DNA of 64,000 bases from Schaalia odontolytica (GCF_024584435.1 NZ_CP102197.1:620001-684000), one strand, 5' to 3'; shown: positions 24,207 through 34,256, counted from the first letter of the stretch. Notes: generated from the letters alone by a model not told the origin. Numbers and translations are program-made.

Positions 24207-25879
24207 TCGAATCTCTCGATATCGCCAACCTCGGGGTTATCGCCTCAGCTCACGTCGACTTCGCCCCCGGACTCACCGTCGTTACCGGCGAGACGGGAGC
24301 CGGCAAGACGATGGTGCTCAGCAGCCTCCAGCTCCTCCTCGGTGCGCGCGCGGACACGGCGCTCGTGCGCAGCGGCGAGGAAAGCCTCAGCGTTGACGGG
24401 ATTTTCTCGGTCCCTGCCGACATCGAGGCAGCGGTCGAGGAACTCGGCGGCGTCGTCGAGAACGGAGAACTCATCGTCGGGCGCAGCGTCCGAGCAGCCG
24501 GACGCTCGCGGGCACACCTGGGGTCACGGCCCGTTCCCGCCTCGGCCCTGTCGGATATTGTCGGGGCGATGGTGACGATTCACGGCCAAGCTGACCAGAT
24601 CCGACTCACGGGCGAGGCCGCCCAACGCCGCGCGCTCGATCAGTTCGGGGGCGCGCAACACCGCGCGCTCCTGAAGGAGTATCGCTCGGCATTCCGAGAG
24701 GCGGTCGAGGTCAAGCGGCGCCTCGATTCGCTGCGCTTTGACGCGAGCGAGCGAGCAGAAGAACTCGAGGACCTGCGTTCGGCGATCGCTCAGATTGACG
24801 AACTCGATCCTCACGTGGGCGAAGAGGAAGAGCTCACCCGTGAAGCCGCGCGCCTGACCAACGTCGAAGATCTGCGAGCGCTGCTGGAACAGTGTGTGAC
24901 CTGCCTGAGAGGGGACGAGCGCTCAGACTACGCTGGCGCGCTTGAGGCGACCCGCAGCGCCTACGCGCGACTCGACGAAGCGCTGCGGTTTGACGAAAGC
25001 CTGGCTGAGATGGTGGCTCGCACGCGCAGCCAGGTGCTCGAACTCGAAGCGCTCGCTGACGACACGGCCTCCTACCTGTCCCACCTTGATGCGGACCCGG
25101 CCCGGCTCGCGCAAATCCACGCGCGACGTGCCGCGATGAGAGACGCACTGCGGGGGCGCGCGGCCGACATCGAGTCGCTGCTGGAATGGAGGACGAACGC
25201 CAACGCACGCGTGGCCGAGCTCTCGAAGCCGAGCTCGGATCCAGCCCTCGTCGAACAGGAACTCGCTTCCGCCCAGGAACGCGTGCTCTCCCGCGGGCGC
25301 CTCCTCACCCAGTCACGCACGCGCCTGGCGCGCAAACTCGCCGCGGGCGTCAACGAGGAATTGCACGCCCTCGCCATGCCCGACGCGACCCTACACATTG
25401 ACCTTGGCGCGACCAAACCGTCCTCCCACGGCTGCGAGACGGTCATGTTCCGCCTCCAGCCCCACCCGCACGCGCCCGCCCGCCCGCTCGGCCAGGGAGC
25501 CTCAGGCGGTGAGCTGTCACGCGTCATGCTCGCACTCGAACTCATGCTCGGGCAAACCGAGGCCTCCTCCACCTTCATCTTCGATGAGATCGATGCGGGC
25601 ATCGGCGGCCAGACCGCGACCGAGGTCGGCGCCCGCCTGAAGCGCCTGGCCCAGTCGCGACAGGTCATCGTCGTCACGCACCTCGCCCAGGTGGCCGCAT
25701 TCGGCGACCAGCACCTCGTCATCGAGAAGGAGAACGGAACGACCAGCGTTCGCTCGGTCCAAGGCGCGCAGCGCGAGGCGGAACTGACGCGCATGATGGG
25801 TGGCGATCCGCACTCAGAGGCGGCGCGCCGCCACGCTTCGCACGTCTTGGCCTCCGCCGTGTCACAATCGCAGGGATGA
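24203..25879 (+). CDS. recN: DNA repair protein RecN
   Basis: RecN is an SMC-like ATPase acting early in double-strand break repair. The 558 residues have an N-terminal Walker A (GETGAGKTM, residues about 31-39), a long central coiled coil, the signature GQGASGGELSRVMLALEL (about 432-449) and Walker B (FIFDEIDAGIGG, about 458-469). The GTG at 24203 overlaps the nadK stop. An ATG six codons upstream is also in frame. No LexA box is visible before it, so SOS control would have to act through an upstream promoter. Confidence 0.95.
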   Translation: MIESLDIANLGVIASAHVDFAPGLTVVTGETGAGKTMVLSSLQLLLGARADTALVRSGEESLSVDGIFSVPADIEAAVEELGGVVENGELIVGRSVRAAGRSRAHLGSRPVPASALSDIVGAMVTIHGQADQIRLTGEAAQRRALDQFGGAQHRALLKEYRSAFREAVEVKRRLDSLRFDASERAEELEDLRSAIAQIDELDPHVGEEEELTREAARLTNVEDLRALLEQCVTCLRGDERSDYAGALEATRSAYARLDEALRFDESLAEMVARTRSQVLELEALADDTASYLSHLDADPARLAQIHARRAAMRDALRGRAADIESLLEWRTNANARVAELSKPSSDPALVEQELASAQERVLSRGRLLTQSRTRLARKLAAGVNEELHALAMPDATLHIDLGATKPSSHGCETVMFRLQPHPHAPARPLGQGASGGELSRVMLALELMLGQTEASSTFIFDEIDAGIGGQTATEVGARLKRLAQSRQVIVVTHLAQVAAFGDQHLVIEKENGTTSVRSVQGAQREAELTRMMGGDPHSEAARRHASHVLASAVSQSQG

Positions 25880-27021
25880 GCGAGACACTTTCACGGGATG
25901 CGCGACCGAGGTCGGGGCGCGTCCGCATCGACGACCGGCCCAAGCACCTGGCCACGCGCCTCGAAAAGTCCGACATGGCGGTCATCAACGTCGCGGACCT
26001 GGACCGTGACAGCGCCGAGGCGCTGGTCGCGGCGGGTCCGAGTGCGATCTTGAATGCCCAGCCGTCGCTGACCGGGCGCACGCGAGCGATGGGGCCGAAG
26101 GTCATCCTTGACGCGGGAATCACCCTCGTGGATGATCTCGGCCAAGACATCATGTCCCTGCGCGAGGGGCAGGAGGTCACGCTCGTCGGGGGAAAGGTGC
26201 TCCTGGATGGCACGGTGATCGCCACCGGCAAAGCCGTCACCCGCGATGACCTGGACGTTGAGGTGGCCGACTCCGCGACGCTTTTTGCGGGATTCGAAGG
26301 CGCGATAGAGGACTACCTTGCCAAGGACGGAGCCACGGTGCTCAGAGGCGTTGACGTCCCCGCGCTCCCGCGCGTCGGTGACCGCCCCATTGTGCTGATC
26401 ACGGGATCGGCCGAGGCGCGCGAGGAGTTGCGTGCGCTCGCTCGCTGGCGTGCCGAAGCTGCACCCTTCATTATCGCCGTCGACTCCGGCGCTGACGTGG
26501 CGCTCGCAGCGCACGTGCCCCTCGACGCGGTGATCGGAGACGCCGACCTCATGAGCGAGAAGGCGATCCGGAGCGCCCGCACCTTCATCGTGCGCGTTGG
26601 CGGCGACGGTCTGGCACCGGGTGCCGAGAGGCTCGACAAAATGGGCGTCGTCTACGAGTCCGTCGTGATGGCGGGCACGTCCGTCGATGCAGCGATCGTG
26701 GTGGCGGCTCACTCCTCAGCGAGTGCGATCGTCACCGTCGGTGTCTCCTATGGAGAGAATGAGCTCGTCGACGCTGGCCGGGCGCTCGTCGCCCCGGCCT
26801 TCTTCTCCCGCCTCGCCGCCGGATCTCGCCTAATCGGCGCCCGCGGGGTCGCGGCAACCTTCCGTCCTCGTCCTCGTGGATGGACGCTCGTCCTGCTCGC
26901 CCTGGTCGCCATCGGCTTGATGGGCGTGGCCCTCTGGTCAACGCCCTGGGGGCACGATCTTCTCGAACCTGTGACGTCCCTGCTGTCCTCGCTCACGCAC
27001 TTTGCTGGGGGAACCCTATGA
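25876..27021 (+). CDS. steA: SteA-like cytokinesis protein
   Basis: A 381-residue protein in the family of Rv1697 and Corynebacterium SteA, which with SteB supports cell separation. The centre resembles a thiamin-pyrophosphokinase-like fold (IIAVDSGADVALAAHVPLDAVIGDADLM), but thiamin binding should not be assumed. One hydrophobic transmembrane segment lies near the C-terminus (about residues 335-355), so most of the chain is cytoplasmic. The ATG overlaps the recN stop, and its own stop overlaps the steB ATG. Confidence 0.85.
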   Translation: MSETLSRDARPRSGRVRIDDRPKHLATRLEKSDMAVINVADLDRDSAEALVAAGPSAILNAQPSLTGRTRAMGPKVILDAGITLVDDLGQDIMSLREGQEVTLVGGKVLLDGTVIATGKAVTRDDLDVEVADSATLFAGFEGAIEDYLAKDGATVLRGVDVPALPRVGDRPIVLITGSAEAREELRALARWRAEAAPFIIAVDSGADVALAAHVPLDAVIGDADLMSEKAIRSARTFIVRVGGDGLAPGAERLDKMGVVYESVVMAGTSVDAAIVVAAHSSASAIVTVGVSYGENELVDAGRALVAPAFFSRLAAGSRLIGARGVAATFRPRPRGWTLVLLALVAIGLMGVALWSTPWGHDLLEPVTSLLSSLTHFAGGTL

Positions 27022-27911
27022 TCAACTTCCGTTACCACGTCGTGTCCATCATCGGTATTTTCGTCGCCCTGGCGGTTGGCGTCGTACTCGGCGCGGGACC
27101 GCTGCAAACCCGGATTCGCGCGGGCGTGAGCTCCTCCGGCGCGACCACGACCGTGGACCCTGCGGCCAGCGCGCACGCAGAAGCCGAAGCGGCCGGGTTG
27201 AAAGCACTGGCCTCCTCCACTCTCGCGGGCTCGCTTGCGGGCCGCCAGGTTGCCCTTGTCGTGCTGCCGGGAGCTTCCGAGGACGACGTCAGCGCGATTC
27301 GCTCAACGCTGACCGACGCCGGCGCAAGCGTTGTCGGTCGGGTCAGCCTGACGGACAACTGGGAGTCAACCTCCATGAGCCAGTATCGTACGACGCTGTC
27401 TGCGACGCTGGCGTCGCATCTCAGCTCGGGTGGTGCGAAGACAGCCAGTGCGGACGGTATCGTTGGATACGCCATCGCCCAGGTTCTATCCTCAACGGGC
27501 GCGGAAACCGACCTGCTTCGTCAGATTCTCACCGACCAGTCCACCCCCATTATGACCGTCGACGAGGACCCAGCCGGTGGTGCTTCGACGCTCGTTGCCA
27601 TCGGAGCGCGTGCGCAGGCGCAGCCGCAGGCCACAGCCTCTCCCTCCGCAGTTTCGAAGAGCTCCGATGCCTGGGCTGGCTTGGCCCAGGCCGTCGGCTC
27701 GACCTCCGGTGTCGTGGTCGGTGACGCCTCCAGCCGCGACGCGATGATTACCTACCTGCGAGGCTCGGCGACGGGCGTTACCACGGTCGATTCGGTGGGC
27801 ACGACCCTCGCCGCAGTCGACACCGCTTTGGCCCTCGCCCACGGCGGCTCCGGTGCGCGCGCTTTCGGCGTCGGCAACGGCGCTCAATCCGTCGTACCCA
27901 GCACGAAGTAG
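27018..27911 (+). CDS. steB: SteB/MctB-like envelope protein
   Basis: A 297-residue homologue of Rv1698 (MctB, linked to copper export in mycobacteria) and corynebacterial SteB. The N-terminus MINFRYHVVSIIGIFVALA followed by a hydrophobic stretch is the family hallmark and forms a single membrane anchor (residues about 7-28). The remainder is probably extracytoplasmic, Ala/Ser/Thr-rich, with a short helical segment after the anchor. Adjacent coupled steA supports the cell-separation role over copper transport, but both functions have been reported in relatives. Confidence 0.83.
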   Translation: MINFRYHVVSIIGIFVALAVGVVLGAGPLQTRIRAGVSSSGATTTVDPAASAHAEAEAAGLKALASSTLAGSLAGRQVALVVLPGASEDDVSAIRSTLTDAGASVVGRVSLTDNWESTSMSQYRTTLSATLASHLSSGGAKTASADGIVGYAIAQVLSSTGAETDLLRQILTDQSTPIMTVDEDPAGGASTLVAIGARAQAQPQATASPSAVSKSSDAWAGLAQAVGSTSGVVVGDASSRDAMITYLRGSATGVTTVDSVGTTLAAVDTALALAHGGSGARAFGVGNGAQSVVPSTK

Positions 27912-28039
27912 GACACGCGGCCGCAGGTGGATGCGTCTCGATGCGCCCTCTCGCGCCTCGTCGAACCTGCCACCCGTCCCGTTGAATCCGGAAGGCGCCC
28001 TGGACGCAGCGCGTTAACACGAAAGACAGGAGGAGGGAC

Positions 28040-28684
28040 ATGCGTTTCCTGTCCCATGAGGAAGCTCTCGCGATTTCCGACGAGAAGACATCGCGCGAGG
28101 TCACGTCGCGTCACACCGTGTGGAGCGGACGAATCGTCGACGTCGTGGAGGACCATGTCGTCGTTGTCGACGGGGAAGCGCCCGTTGTGCGTCAGTACAC
28201 CCGCCACCCCGGAGCGGTCGCGGTCGTCGCGATGCGTGGCGAGCGCGGCGCCGAGGAGATTCTGCTCCTGCGCCAGTACCGCCATCCCGTCAGCGCCCTC
28301 CTGTGGGAGATACCGGCCGGCCTGCTCGACATCGCCGGTGAGGATCCCCTGGTCGCCGCCAGGCGCGAGCTTGCCGAGGAGACAGACCTGACAGCGCGCC
28401 GGTGGGACGTCCTCGTCGACTTCTTCACCTCCCCGGGGGGTACGACGGAACCGCTGCGGATCTTTCTCGCCCGAGACCTGACGCAGGCAGCCGAGAGCTT
28501 CGCGCGTGAGGACGAAGAGGCTGCGATGATCTACGCGTGGGTGAGCCTGACCGAGGCGCTCGACATGGTGGCGGCCGGGCGTCTTCACAACCCCTCAGCG
28601 GTCCTCGGAATCCTGGCCGCCCACGCGGCGCGGGGACGGCAGTGGGAGGGACTGCGGTCCCCGGATGCTCCGTGGATGCGCTAG
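28040..28684 (+). CDS. ADP-ribose pyrophosphatase-type Nudix hydrolase
   Basis: A 214-residue hydrolase, probably cleaving ADP-ribose to AMP and ribose-5-phosphate. The Nudix box is intact (GLLDIAGEDPLVAARRELAEETDL, with the REL-EE core at about residues 113-119). LLLRQYRHP and the downstream FTSPGGTTEP are typical of the ADP-ribose branch. GGAGGAGGG precedes the ATG. It lies 128 bp after steB. The same gene (Rv1700) follows pyrG in M. tuberculosis; pyrG is absent here. Confidence 0.88.
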   Translation: MRFLSHEEALAISDEKTSREVTSRHTVWSGRIVDVVEDHVVVVDGEAPVVRQYTRHPGAVAVVAMRGERGAEEILLLRQYRHPVSALLWEIPAGLLDIAGEDPLVAARRELAEETDLTARRWDVLVDFFTSPGGTTEPLRIFLARDLTQAAESFAREDEEAAMIYAWVSLTEALDMVAAGRLHNPSAVLGILAAHAARGRQWEGLRSPDAPWMR

Positions 28685-28786
28685 CAATCAACAAATAGGT
28701 CTTAGGTCCCTGGACGTGTGGGAGGAATAACACCTTATCGGGCTTTTCGCAACGCCGATCTATCGAAATTAGCGTAGACTCTTCCC

Positions 28787-29533
28787 GTGAGACAAGCACA
28801 CACAGGCGCAGGGCAGCTGCGCCGGAGCGGAGGAGAAGTGGCAGAAGAAGCAGACGCCACAACTCGGCAGCAGGTGCTCGATCTCATCGTCGAGAAGGGA
28901 CCCGTCACGGCGTCGGCAATCGCGAAGGTTCTGGGCCTGACCACGGCTGCCGTTCGGCGCCACATCACGCTGCTGCTCGAGTCCAAAGAAATAGTCGAAC
29001 GGGAGCCAAACGCCCCGACCAAACGCGGACGGGGTCGGCCTGCACGGCACTACGTCGCGACCGAACGCGCGCACGTTCATCTCGCCGACGGCTACTCCGA
29101 CCTCGCATCGAAGGCACTCGGCTACCTCGGACAGGTCGGCGGCGAGGAAGCCGTCGAATCCTTCGCAGCGGCACGCTCGCGAGAGATCGAGCGGCGCTAC
29201 GCGCCGATCGTTCGCGACGCGGGTTCGGATCCTCGCGTGCGCGCCCAGGCGCTCGCCGACGCGCTGACCCAAGACGGTTACGCCGCGACGGTACGCGACA
29301 TCGGGGGAGGCACCCTCGCGGTCCAGCTCTGCCAGGGGCACTGCCCGATCCAGAGCGTGGCGGGCGATTTCCCGCAGCTGTGCGACGCCGAGACAATTGC
29401 CTTCGGCAAACTCCTCGACGTCCACGTCCAACGACTTTCCACGCTCGCCGGCGGAGGGCACGTGTGCACGACCCACATTCCCGTGGGGATGCCCCTCATC
29501 CGCCCGGGGGTGAGGAATGTGCGACGCAAGTAG
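28787..29533 (+). CDS. sufR: SufR iron-sulfur-sensing repressor
   Basis: A DeoR/MarR-like winged-helix regulator at the head of the suf operon. The helix-turn-helix spans about residues 40-75 (ASAIAKVLGLTTAAVRRHITLLLESKEI), followed by the basic KRGRGRPARHYV wing. Cysteines at 182, 186, 199 and 227 sit in CQGHCPIQ, FPQLC and GGGHVC. The 199/227 pair with 186 gives spacings of 13 and 28, like the cluster ligands of mycobacterial SufR (Rv1460). It likely represses suf when holding a cluster. TAGACT (28775-28780) lies 6 nt before GTG 28787, suggesting a leaderless start. GTG 28838 behind GGAGGA is an alternative giving 231 residues. Confidence 0.88.
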   Translation: MRQAHTGAGQLRRSGGEVAEEADATTRQQVLDLIVEKGPVTASAIAKVLGLTTAAVRRHITLLLESKEIVEREPNAPTKRGRGRPARHYVATERAHVHLADGYSDLASKALGYLGQVGGEEAVESFAAARSREIERRYAPIVRDAGSDPRVRAQALADALTQDGYAATVRDIGGGTLAVQLCQGHCPIQSVAGDFPQLCDAETIAFGKLLDVHVQRLSTLAGGGHVCTTHIPVGMPLIRPGVRNVRRK

Positions 29534-29565
29534 CACACAGGTAAGAACGAGAGGTTGATACAACA

Positions 29566-31011
29566 ATGACGCAGGCACCCGCCTCGGGCGCTGAGGACCG
29601 TCGTATGACCGATGACGAGATCATCGGTTCCATCGGCAGTTACGAGTACGGATGGCACGACTCCGACGACTATTCAAAGGACGTCCCCACCGGCATTAAC
29701 GAAGAAATCGTTCGATTCATCTCGGACGTCAAAGATGAACCCCAGTGGATGCGGGAACGGCGACTCAAGGCGCTAGAGCTCTTTGAACGTAAGCCCATGC
29801 CCGCGTGGGGGCCGGACCTGTCCCACGTGGACTTCGACGCTTTCAAGTACTACGTGCGTCCCACGGACCGCCAGGTCAACGACTGGGAAGACCTCCCTGA
29901 GGAGATTCGCGACACCTACGACCGCCTCGGAATCCCCGAGGCCGAGAAGTCACGCCTGGTGTCCGGTGTTGCCGCGCAGTACGAGTCCGAGGTTGTCTAC
30001 CAGCAGATCCAGGAGGACCTGGAGCGTCAGGGTGTCATCTTCACCGACACGGACACCGGCCTGCGCGAGCACCCCGAGATCTTTGAGGAGTACTTCGGTA
30101 AGTGCGTGCCCGCCGGCGACAACAAGTTCTCGGCACTGAACACTGCGGCCTGGTCCGGTGGATCCTTTGTCTACGTGCCCAAGGGGGTTCACGTCACCAT
30201 CCCGCTGCAGGCGTACTTCCGGATCAACACCTCCGCGATGGGACAGTTCGAGCGCACGCTCATCATCGCCGACGAAGGCTCCTACGTTCACTACGTCGAA
30301 GGATGCACAGCCCCGATCTACGACGAGAACTCCCTGCACTCGGGCGTCATCGAGATCTTCGTCAAGAAGGACGCGCGCGTGCGCTATACGACCATTCAGA
30401 ACTGGTCGACCAACGTGCTCAACCTGGTGACCCAGCGCGCGATCGTCGAAGAGGGAGGTACCATGGAGTGGGTCGACGGCAACATGGGTGCCGCGATCAC
30501 CATGAAGTACCCCGCCTGCTTCCTCATGGGCGAACACGCCCGCGGCGAAACCCTCTCCATCGGTTTCGCCGGTCCCGGCCAGCAGCAGGACACCGGCGCG
30601 AAGATGGTGCACATGGCACCCCGCACCTCGTCGTCGATCGTCTCCAAGTCCGTGTCGCGCGGTGGCGGACGCACCTCCTACCGAGGCCTCGTTCAAGTCA
30701 ACGCGCGCGCGCGCCACTCCAAGTCCAACGTGCTGTGCGATGCCCTCCTCGTGGACAAGGTTTCCCGCACCGACACCTACCCCTACGTCGATGTGCGCAC
30801 CGACGACGTCGAGATGGGCCACGAGGCCACCGTGACCAAGGTGAGCGCCGACCAGCTGTTCTACCTCATGAGCCGAGGCCTGGACGAGAACGAGGCCATG
30901 GCGACGATCGTGCGCGGCTTCGTCGAGCCCATCGCCAAAGAGCTTCCCATGGAGTACGCCCTCGAGCTCAACCGCCTCATTGAACTGCAGATGGAAGGAT
31001 CCGTCGGCTGA
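29566..31011 (+). CDS. sufB: Fe-S cluster assembly scaffold SufB
   Basis: SufB is the scaffold of the SufBCD complex on which iron-sulfur clusters are built. The 481 residues carry the family blocks FVYVPKGVHVTIPLQAYFRIN, YVEGCTAPIYDENSLH and GHEATVTKVS near the C-terminus. Length is normal (about 470-480). It follows sufR by 32 bp, and its TGA shares a base with the sufD ATG, so the genes are cotranscribed. No intein is present, unlike some mycobacterial sufB genes. Confidence 0.96.
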   Translation: MTQAPASGAEDRRMTDDEIIGSIGSYEYGWHDSDDYSKDVPTGINEEIVRFISDVKDEPQWMRERRLKALELFERKPMPAWGPDLSHVDFDAFKYYVRPTDRQVNDWEDLPEEIRDTYDRLGIPEAEKSRLVSGVAAQYESEVVYQQIQEDLERQGVIFTDTDTGLREHPEIFEEYFGKCVPAGDNKFSALNTAAWSGGSFVYVPKGVHVTIPLQAYFRINTSAMGQFERTLIIADEGSYVHYVEGCTAPIYDENSLHSGVIEIFVKKDARVRYTTIQNWSTNVLNLVTQRAIVEEGGTMEWVDGNMGAAITMKYPACFLMGEHARGETLSIGFAGPGQQQDTGAKMVHMAPRTSSSIVSKSVSRGGGRTSYRGLVQVNARARHSKSNVLCDALLVDKVSRTDTYPYVDVRTDDVEMGHEATVTKVSADQLFYLMSRGLDENEAMATIVRGFVEPIAKELPMEYALELNRLIELQMEGSVG

Positions 31012-32204
31012 TGACCACCCCCAACACTATTGTCGACACCATGAACAAGGCGCACTCGCACGGCGCGGGCACTCGCGACAAGGCCCACCCCTCGCGCGCG
31101 GACCGCCCAACCTCCTTCCGCCTGGATGAGATTCCCGTTCCGGGGGGACGCGAGGAGGACTGGCGATTCACGCCGATGCGTCGGATCGAACGCCTCTTCG
31201 AACCCGCCAACTACGACGCGGGTGACGCGCCCGCATCGGTGGAAGCCCCCGCAGGCGTTGGCGTGGAGACCGTCGCGCGTGCCGACAAGCGGCTGGGCAC
31301 CGTCCTGGCCCCCGGTGACCGCACTGCCGTCGTCGCGTGGAACGGCTTCGAGACCGCGACCATCGTCGACATCCCGGCCGACACTCAGCTCGACCGACCG
31401 ATCCGCATCAACGTCCGCGACATCAACGGAACGCGCGCCCAACACATCGTGGTGCGCGCCGGCGCCTTCTCCAAGGCGACAGTCATCCTGTCGCACACGG
31501 GCAGCGCGGACGCGGGCCTCAACCAGACAGTGGAGGTCGAGACCGGCGACAGCGCCGACCTGACCGTCGTGTCCCTGCAGGAGTGGGACGACACCGTCGT
31601 GCACGCTTCCAACCAGCGCCTCGCGCTCGGCCGTGACTCGAAACTAACCCACATCGTCGTCACCTTCGGCGGCGACCTCGTGCGCCTGTGCGCCGATACG
31701 GACTTCCGCGGCCCAGGCGCCGAGCTGAGCATGCTCGGCATCTACTTCGTGGACGGCGGCCAGCACCTTGAGCACCGCGTCTTTGTCGACCACTCCCAGC
31801 CGAACTGCTACTCGCGCGTCACCTACAAGGGTGCCCTCCAGGGCAAGGACGCTCACTCGGTGTGGATCGGTGACTGCCTCATCCGCGAGGCAGCCGACGA
31901 CACGGATACCTACGAGCTGAACCGCAACCTCGTACTCACCGAGGGGGCGAAGGCCGACTCGGTGCCCAACCTCGAGATCGAGAACGGGGAGATCAAGGGG
32001 GCGGGGCACGCCTCCGCGACCGGCCGTTTCGATGACGAGCAGCTCTTCTACCTGATGAGCCGCGGCGTTGCCGAAGACGAGGCGCGCCGACTGGTCGTGC
32101 GCGGCTTCTTCGCCGAGCTGATCAACCAGATCGGTGTCCCCGAGGTGGTTGACCACCTCATGGCAACCGTCGAGGCCGAGCTGGCCAAGTCCCGTACCAA
32201 CTGA
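31011..32204 (+). CDS. sufD: Fe-S cluster assembly protein SufD
   Basis: SufD is the SufB paralogue in the SufBC2D complex, needed for iron entry. The 397 residues share the right-handed beta-helix core with SufB. Family blocks HRVFVDHSQPNCYSRVTYKG and GHASATGRFDDEQLFYLMSRGV (near residues 265 and 335) are clear. The start codon overlaps the sufB stop (TGATG). The N-terminal 110 residues are variable, as usual. Confidence 0.94.
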   Translation: MTTPNTIVDTMNKAHSHGAGTRDKAHPSRADRPTSFRLDEIPVPGGREEDWRFTPMRRIERLFEPANYDAGDAPASVEAPAGVGVETVARADKRLGTVLAPGDRTAVVAWNGFETATIVDIPADTQLDRPIRINVRDINGTRAQHIVVRAGAFSKATVILSHTGSADAGLNQTVEVETGDSADLTVVSLQEWDDTVVHASNQRLALGRDSKLTHIVVTFGGDLVRLCADTDFRGPGAELSMLGIYFVDGGQHLEHRVFVDHSQPNCYSRVTYKGALQGKDAHSVWIGDCLIREAADDTDTYELNRNLVLTEGAKADSVPNLEIENGEIKGAGHASATGRFDDEQLFYLMSRGVAEDEARRLVVRGFFAELINQIGVPEVVDHLMATVEAELAKSRTN

Positions 32205-32220
32205 GCTTTAAGGAATACAC

Positions 32221-32973
32221 ATGTCGACTCTTCGCATCAAGGACCTGCACGTCTCCGTCGAGACCGCCGAAGGCCCCAAGGAAATCCTCAAGGGCGTCAA
32301 CCTCACGATCAACTCCGGCGAGATCCATGCCATCATGGGCCCCAACGGCTCCGGTAAGTCCACCATGGCCTACGCGCTGGCCGGCCACCCGGACTACGAG
32401 ATCACGTCGGGCGAGGCATGGCTGGACGACCAACTGATCACCGAGATGAGCGTTGACGAGCGCGCGAAGGCAGGCCTCTTCCTCGCCATGCAGTACCCCG
32501 TGGAGGTCGCCGGCGTGTCCGTGTCGAACTTCCTGCGCACCGCCAAGACGGCGATTGACGGTCAGGCGCCCGCGCTTCGCTCGTGGGTCAAGGACATGAA
32601 GGGCTCCATGGAAAAGCTCCGCATGGATCCCGATTTCGCCGAGCGCGACGTCAACGTCGGCTTCTCGGGTGGAGAAAAGAAGCGCCTGGAGATCCTTCAG
32701 ATGGAGCTCCTCAAGCCCTCCTTCGCGGTCCTCGACGAGACCGACTCCGGTCTCGACGTTGACGCCCTGCGCATCGTCTCTGAAGGCGTCAACCGCGTCC
32801 ACGGTGAAACTGGCTGCGGCATCATGCTCATCACCCACTACACGCGCATCCTGCGCTACATCAAGCCCAGCCACGTTCACGTGTTTGTCGATGGCCGGGT
32901 TGCCGCCCAGGGCGGACCTGAGCTGGCAGACGAGCTCGAAGAGAACGGCTACGACAAGTACCTGGGTCTCTGA
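32221..32973 (+). CDS. sufC: Fe-S cluster assembly ATPase SufC
   Basis: SufC is the ABC-type ATPase that drives the SufBCD scaffold; it is cytosolic, not a transporter. The 250 residues include Walker A GPNGSGKST (about 40-48), the SufC-type signature VGFSGGEKKRLEILQM and the Walker B region AVLDETDSGLDVDAL. ATG follows TAAGGAATACAC, 16 bp after sufD. Confidence 0.97.
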   Translation: MSTLRIKDLHVSVETAEGPKEILKGVNLTINSGEIHAIMGPNGSGKSTMAYALAGHPDYEITSGEAWLDDQLITEMSVDERAKAGLFLAMQYPVEVAGVSVSNFLRTAKTAIDGQAPALRSWVKDMKGSMEKLRMDPDFAERDVNVGFSGGEKKRLEILQMELLKPSFAVLDETDSGLDVDALRIVSEGVNRVHGETGCGIMLITHYTRILRYIKPSHVHVFVDGRVAAQGGPELADELEENGYDKYLGL

Positions 32974-32978
32974 TCACC

Positions 32979-34256
32979 GTGCCGACCGACTTCACCGCCG
33001 CCGAGCTCGACGCGATTCGTTCGGATTTTCCGATTCTGGAACGCGTCGGGCGCGGCGGCGCACCGATCGCCTACCTCGACGCATCGGCGACCTCGCAGAA
33101 ACCCACGTGCGTCATCGACGCCGAGGCCGACTTCTACCGCCTCCGCAACGGGGCCGTTCATCGGGGCACTCACCTGCTGGGCGACGAGGCCACCGACGCC
33201 TTCGAGAGCGCCCGAGGAGCCCTTGCCTCGTTCATTGGGGGCGCTCCCGATGAGATCGTGTGGACGAAGAACGCTACCGAGGCGATCAACCTCGTCGCCA
33301 TCGGCATGGGCAATGCCTCCCAGGGCATCGGCGGCACCGATTCCGCCGCACTGCGGGTGGGGGAGGGCGACCGCATCGTGTGTACGCGGGCGGAGCACCA
33401 CGCGAATATCGTCCCGTGGCAGCAGCTGTGCGCGCGAACCGGCGCCGAGCTCGCGTGGCTCGATCTGACTCCCGACGGGCGCATCGACCTGGAGACGCTG
33501 TCGGTCATTACCCCGAATACGCGACTCGTTGCCTTCACCCACGTCTCCAATGTGACCGGCGCGATCTCGCCGGTGGCGGTCATCGCCGCCGCGGCACGTT
33601 CGGTCGGCGCGCTCATCCTGCTCGACACATGCCAGTCCAGCGCGCACATGCCTCTCGACCTGTCAACGCTTGACGTGGATTTTGCGGTTTTTTCCTCCCA
33701 CAAGATGCTCGGCCCCACGGGCGCGGGCGCGCTGTGGGGACGTCGTCATCTTCTTGCCGCGATGCCCCCGGTCCTTACAGGTGGGTCGATGATCGAATGG
33801 GTGACCATGGAGGAATCCACGTTCATGGCGCCGCCCGAGCGCTTCGAGGCGGGATCACAGCCCGTTGCCCAGGTCGCCGGATGGGCGCAGGCGCTTCGTT
33901 ACCTGTCTAAGCTGGGTATGGATCGCGTCGAGGCACACGAGCACATGCTGACACGGATGATGCTGGAGGGCATCTCGTCGATCGAGGGAATTTCGGTCCT
34001 CGGCCCCGATAGTGACACGGATCGTATTGGCGTTGTGGCTTTTGCTGTTGACGGAGTCCACCCGCACGACGTCGGCCAGTTCATGGACTCGGTCGATGTT
34101 GCGGTTCGGGTTGGCCATCATTGCGCGATTCCGCTTCACACATTCTTCCAGGTGCGTTCTTCCGCGCGCGCGTCGGTTGCTCCGACGACAACTCCGGAGG
34201 AAATCGAGCGCCTTGTCGATGGTCTGTCGAAGGTACGTGGCTTCTTCGGCCGGTAG
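32979..34256 (+). CDS. sufS: Cysteine desulfurase SufS
   Basis: A PLP enzyme that takes sulfur from cysteine and passes it as persulfide to SufU. The 425 residues contain the PLP-lysine motif FAVFSSHKMLGPTG (Lys near residue 242) and the active-site cysteine in VRVGHHCAIPLH (near residue 382). The GTG start at 32979 is 5 bp past sufC. Its length is slightly over the usual 405-415. Confidence 0.95.
   Translation: MPTDFTAAELDAIRSDFPILERVGRGGAPIAYLDASATSQKPTCVIDAEADFYRLRNGAVHRGTHLLGDEATDAFESARGALASFIGGAPDEIVWTKNATEAINLVAIGMGNASQGIGGTDSAALRVGEGDRIVCTRAEHHANIVPWQQLCARTGAELAWLDLTPDGRIDLETLSVITPNTRLVAFTHVSNVTGAISPVAVIAAAARSVGALILLDTCQSSAHMPLDLSTLDVDFAVFSSHKMLGPTGAGALWGRRHLLAAMPPVLTGGSMIEWVTMEESTFMAPPERFEAGSQPVAQVAGWAQALRYLSKLGMDRVEAHEHMLTRMMLEGISSIEGISVLGPDSDTDRIGVVAFAVDGVHPHDVGQFMDSVDVAVRVGHHCAIPLHTFFQVRSSARASVAPTTTPEEIERLVDGLSKVRGFFGR

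Noticed and set aside
28685..28786. SufR operator near GGTCCCTGGACG
   Set aside because: The inverted repeats are short and not distinguishable from chance.
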